In this document: positions 62,268-64,000 of the stretch, piece by piece | How positions within the stretch are numbered: the stretch's first letter is position 1 | Layout: the number at the start of each line of letters is the position of its first letter | From: JAIXWP01 sp041391745 | GTDB taxonomy: Bacteria > Bacteroidota > Bacteroidia > Flavobacteriales_D > Sanyastnellaceae | Direction: 5' to 3' | Assembly (NCBI GenBank): GCA_041391745.1 | Contig: JAWKNK010000008.1 | Location: forward strand, 62,001-126,000 | Length of the DNA: 64,000 nucleotides | Program-made: the position numbers and the translations under genes | The notes under the pieces: model-generated | Seen by the model: the letters and a program-made list of their open reading frames with translations, nothing else | What the model was told of the DNA's origin: nothing | The model's database searches: none

Positions 62268-62359
62268 AGAAATGTAATATTGAAAATAGCGAGAATATTT
62301 TATTGTGTTGCCGTTGTAACACTTCACCAAAATTCAGTTTGTTCGTAAAATAGTTTTTG

Positions 62360-62590
62360 TATGATTTAACTTCCACAGTCTCACACTAAAATTCAGTGTC
62401 GAGGTGTGATAGTGAGAGAGTTTTCTTCACTGCTTAATTGCTTAACTCTTTAACTGCTTAAATGTTTAACTATTACTGCGAGACTGTGCAACTGTCCTTC
62501 GACTTCGCTGGCGGCGCACCACGAACCAAGAATTTTCTCTATCTTCGAGTTGCTAATTGAGAATCGTGAATCGAAAACTGTAATCTACAC
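62360..62590. repeat. Composite element copy 6
   Basis: CTTCCACAGTCTCACAC (block 1), a shortened block 2 (GTCGAGGTGTGATAGTGAG), block 3 (CACTGCTTAATTGCTTAAC), block 4 (ATTACTGCGAGACTGTGC), CGTCCTTCGACTTCGCTGG-like word, and ATTTTCTCTATCTTCGAG (62532-62550) containing TATCTTCG. The tail CTAATTGAGAATCGTGAATC is like the one in front of the first RHS tip. Confidence 0.75.
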
Positions 62591-62595
62591 CTAAA

Positions 62596-63726
62596 ATGTC
62601 CAATACGAATTCCCAGGACTATTACCCTCCTTCGACAAGCTCAGGACGGCGTTTCGGCGCCCCCATGCACGAACGCTCTGGTACTAATGGTGGTGAGAAA
62701 TATCGTTATGGGTTTAATGGAATGGAAAGCATAGACGAAATGGTAAGCGCTGAAAACGGCTACGATTTCGGTGCGCGCATGTATGATGGAAGATTGGGGA
62801 GATGGTGGAGTGTGGATAGGATGTGCGGTGAATTTGCTTCAAATACTGTTTACTGTTTTGCTGTGAATTCTCCAATTGGTTTTATCGATCCAGACGGAGA
62901 GAAAATTATTGGAGCCACGGAAGAGGATATAATAACAGTTCAATTGGCTATTATAACTGTTTTTTCAGAGTTTTCTACTTTGTCAAGTCTATTTCAAATT
63001 GCTGAGGATGGACTAAGTCTCCAAAAAATTGATCCAGAATCATTTTTTAACGAAATAAAGAAGTTAGGTCCGGAGAATGCTGATGCGAGAAATGTAGCGA
63101 ATGCTCTTTATCATGCTATCGGATCGGACACTGAATATACGGTGTCATTTGTTGAGGATGCCGAAGATATTTCAGGATTAACTGGGGATAAAAAATATAA
63201 AACAGGTAAAGATCTTGATTCTGCCTTCGGGGGCGGTGCCTTTGCTATTGCAGGCAAAAAAGTAAACATACTTCTAAATGAACAATCGCAAGAAAGAAAG
63301 AATAGGGATTTTTTCAATCCTAGTTCAGAAGGAGGATTTAATAGTTTAAATGCAGGATTGCAAAATTTAAATACGGACTTATCTATTGTTGCAGCTATCA
63401 TTGGCTCAATGTATTCAGCGAATGATCCATATATTCAAAGTTCAAGTAATGAGACAGAAGAAAAATCAGTTGAAATCACAAAGTTGACATTTGATCTTAC
63501 AATGATTAAAATTGAAAACACAATAGCTAGGTGCATGGGATTGTGGCAAAATTCTGGAATGAATAGGTTTGGCGGGACTGCATCAGATAGATTTTCTCAA
63601 CTTGAAGGAGAGGATTTAAGGGTAAAAGAATTTGAGTATGGCTGGAGTAGCAACCCTAGAGATTTGAATCTAAAAGTAAATGATCGTGATTACTATGCAA
63701 ATCCATCTGACATACCACAGAAGTAG
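62596..63726 (+). CDS. Second orphan RHS C-terminal tip, with a repeat word inserted in its core
   Basis: 376 residues starting MSNTNSQDYYP. It enters the RHS core directly: FGAPMHERSGTNGGEKYRYG, GYDFGARMYDGRLGRWWSVD, and NSPIGFIDPDGEK (~101). The first copy reads DYYPFGAPM; here eight residues (PSTSSGRR) separate P and F, encoded by a 24-bp CCTTCGACAAGCTCAGGACG word. The ~270-residue C-terminal part is unrelated to the first tip and I do not recognise it; it includes YTVSFVEDAEDISGL and a low-complexity Ser/Asn stretch. It ends inside the start of the next gene. Confidence 0.78.
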   Translation: MSNTNSQDYYPPSTSSGRRFGAPMHERSGTNGGEKYRYGFNGMESIDEMVSAENGYDFGARMYDGRLGRWWSVDRMCGEFASNTVYCFAVNSPIGFIDPDGEKIIGATEEDIITVQLAIITVFSEFSTLSSLFQIAEDGLSLQKIDPESFFNEIKKLGPENADARNVANALYHAIGSDTEYTVSFVEDAEDISGLTGDKKYKTGKDLDSAFGGGAFAIAGKKVNILLNEQSQERKNRDFFNPSSEGGFNSLNAGLQNLNTDLSIVAAIIGSMYSANDPYIQSSSNETEEKSVEITKLTFDLTMIKIENTIARCMGLWQNSGMNRFGGTASDRFSQLEGEDLRVKEFEYGWSSNPRDLNLKVNDRDYYANPSDIPQK

Positions 63727-64000
63727 TTTATTAGTTTTACTTGCACTCAATACTTTACTATTCAACAGTGCGGAAAGTAAAGGTCAGGGCGTACGTTTAC
63801 CTATTTCTTTCTATTGGTTGTTACCCATAGAAACGCACTGGTTAATTGAAGCTGAAGGTCAAGTTAATTTTGAATATAGAGGTTACTACAAAATTGAATT
63901 GGTCAACTCGAATAACATTGTTCGAAGCACTTTAGTCAACTGTCAGCAGAATAGCATAGAAATATTCAGTATTCAAAGTCAGGACACTTTAAGCATTGTA
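63695..64000 (+). CDS. Exported protein, cut by window end; candidate immunity for the second RHS tip
   Basis: Starts at the ATG at 63695 inside the end of the RHS gene (32 nt overlap) and stays open to the last base, 102 codons. The start encodes a signal peptide-like segment: MQIHLTYHRSSLLVLLALNT, LLFNSAESKG. The following part is beta-like (LIEAEGQVNFEYRGYYKIEL). A gene overlapping a toxin tip is expected to encode its immunity protein, here a periplasmic one. No family recognised. Confidence 0.6.
   Translation, partial: MQIHLTYHRSSLLVLLALNTLLFNSAESKGQGVRLPISFYWLLPIETHWLIEAEGQVNFEYRGYYKIELVNSNNIVRSTLVNCQQNSIEIFSIQSQDTLSIV

Noticed and set aside
56022..62590. Origin of replication or iteron cluster
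   Set aside because: The repeated words are in six dispersed copies between small genes, with no DnaA boxes, rep gene or AT-rich unwinding region noticed.

Overview
The window comes from a Bacteroidota genome, most likely a marine or freshwater Flavobacteriales-type organism. The evidence is several secreted proteins with type IX secretion (T9SS) C-terminal sorting domains, a B-type succinate dehydrogenase (one cytochrome b subunit, SdhCAB), the rplM-rpsI-rpsB-tsf cluster, DUF4783 next to nadC, LytTR/LytS-type two-component pairs, and promoters of the Bacteroidota form TTG-N19-TAnnTTTG. Shine-Dalgarno sequences are mostly absent. Genus and species cannot be told from the sequence.

Layout. 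1-740: end of an IS3-family element next to the remnant of a propeller sensor gene. 760-1650: a HigBA-type toxin-antitoxin pair with its own palindromic operator, and a 20-codon open frame. 2.3-5.0 kb: ribosomal proteins and EF-Ts. 5.3-9.6 kb: a GIY-YIG protein and SdhCAB. 9.7-15.4 kb: a tripartite RND efflux system. 16-30 kb: T9SS cargo proteins, including a five-gene run in which a TPR/HTH regulator precedes three small exported proteins sharing one ~55-residue domain and a 1344-residue SpoIID/LytB-type T9SS protein. 30-41 kb: two sensor-kinase/response-regulator pairs, one kinase being badly broken, plus CvpA, a WG-repeat protein, an S41 peptidase and an alkyltransferase-like protein. 41.4-45.9 kb: an exosortase K system with its MSEP-CTERM substrate, behind a small wHTH regulator. 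46.7-56 kb: housekeeping genes (lpdA, yceD-rpmF, DUF4783-nadC, BrkB, glycosyltransferase, AddB-like nuclease). 56-64 kb: an accessory island with a RelE/ParE-type pair, orphan secreted proteins and two orphan RHS C-terminal tips, each followed by a candidate immunity gene.

The most striking feature is the intergenic DNA. Two families of structured repeats fill almost every long gap. The first (1.8-2.2, 5.0-5.3, 5.7-6.0, 46.0-46.5, 49.7-50.0 kb) carries a hairpin with an invariant apex GCAAAAC-NNN-GTTTTGC whose outer stem differs between copies; in three of four copies it stays perfectly base-paired. The second (six copies, 56-62.6 kb) is a 200-350 nt composite of low-complexity words in a fixed order whose first half is complementary to its second half. 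It ends in a promoter-like box before the next gene of the island.

Four otherwise intact genes (efflux adaptor, a T9SS protein, a response regulator, a toxin) each carry one frameshift that is repaired by adding one base to a short homopolymer run. A fifth gene, a LytS-type kinase, has many. This could be homopolymer undercalling in the assembly or real decay, and the affected entries should be read with that in mind.
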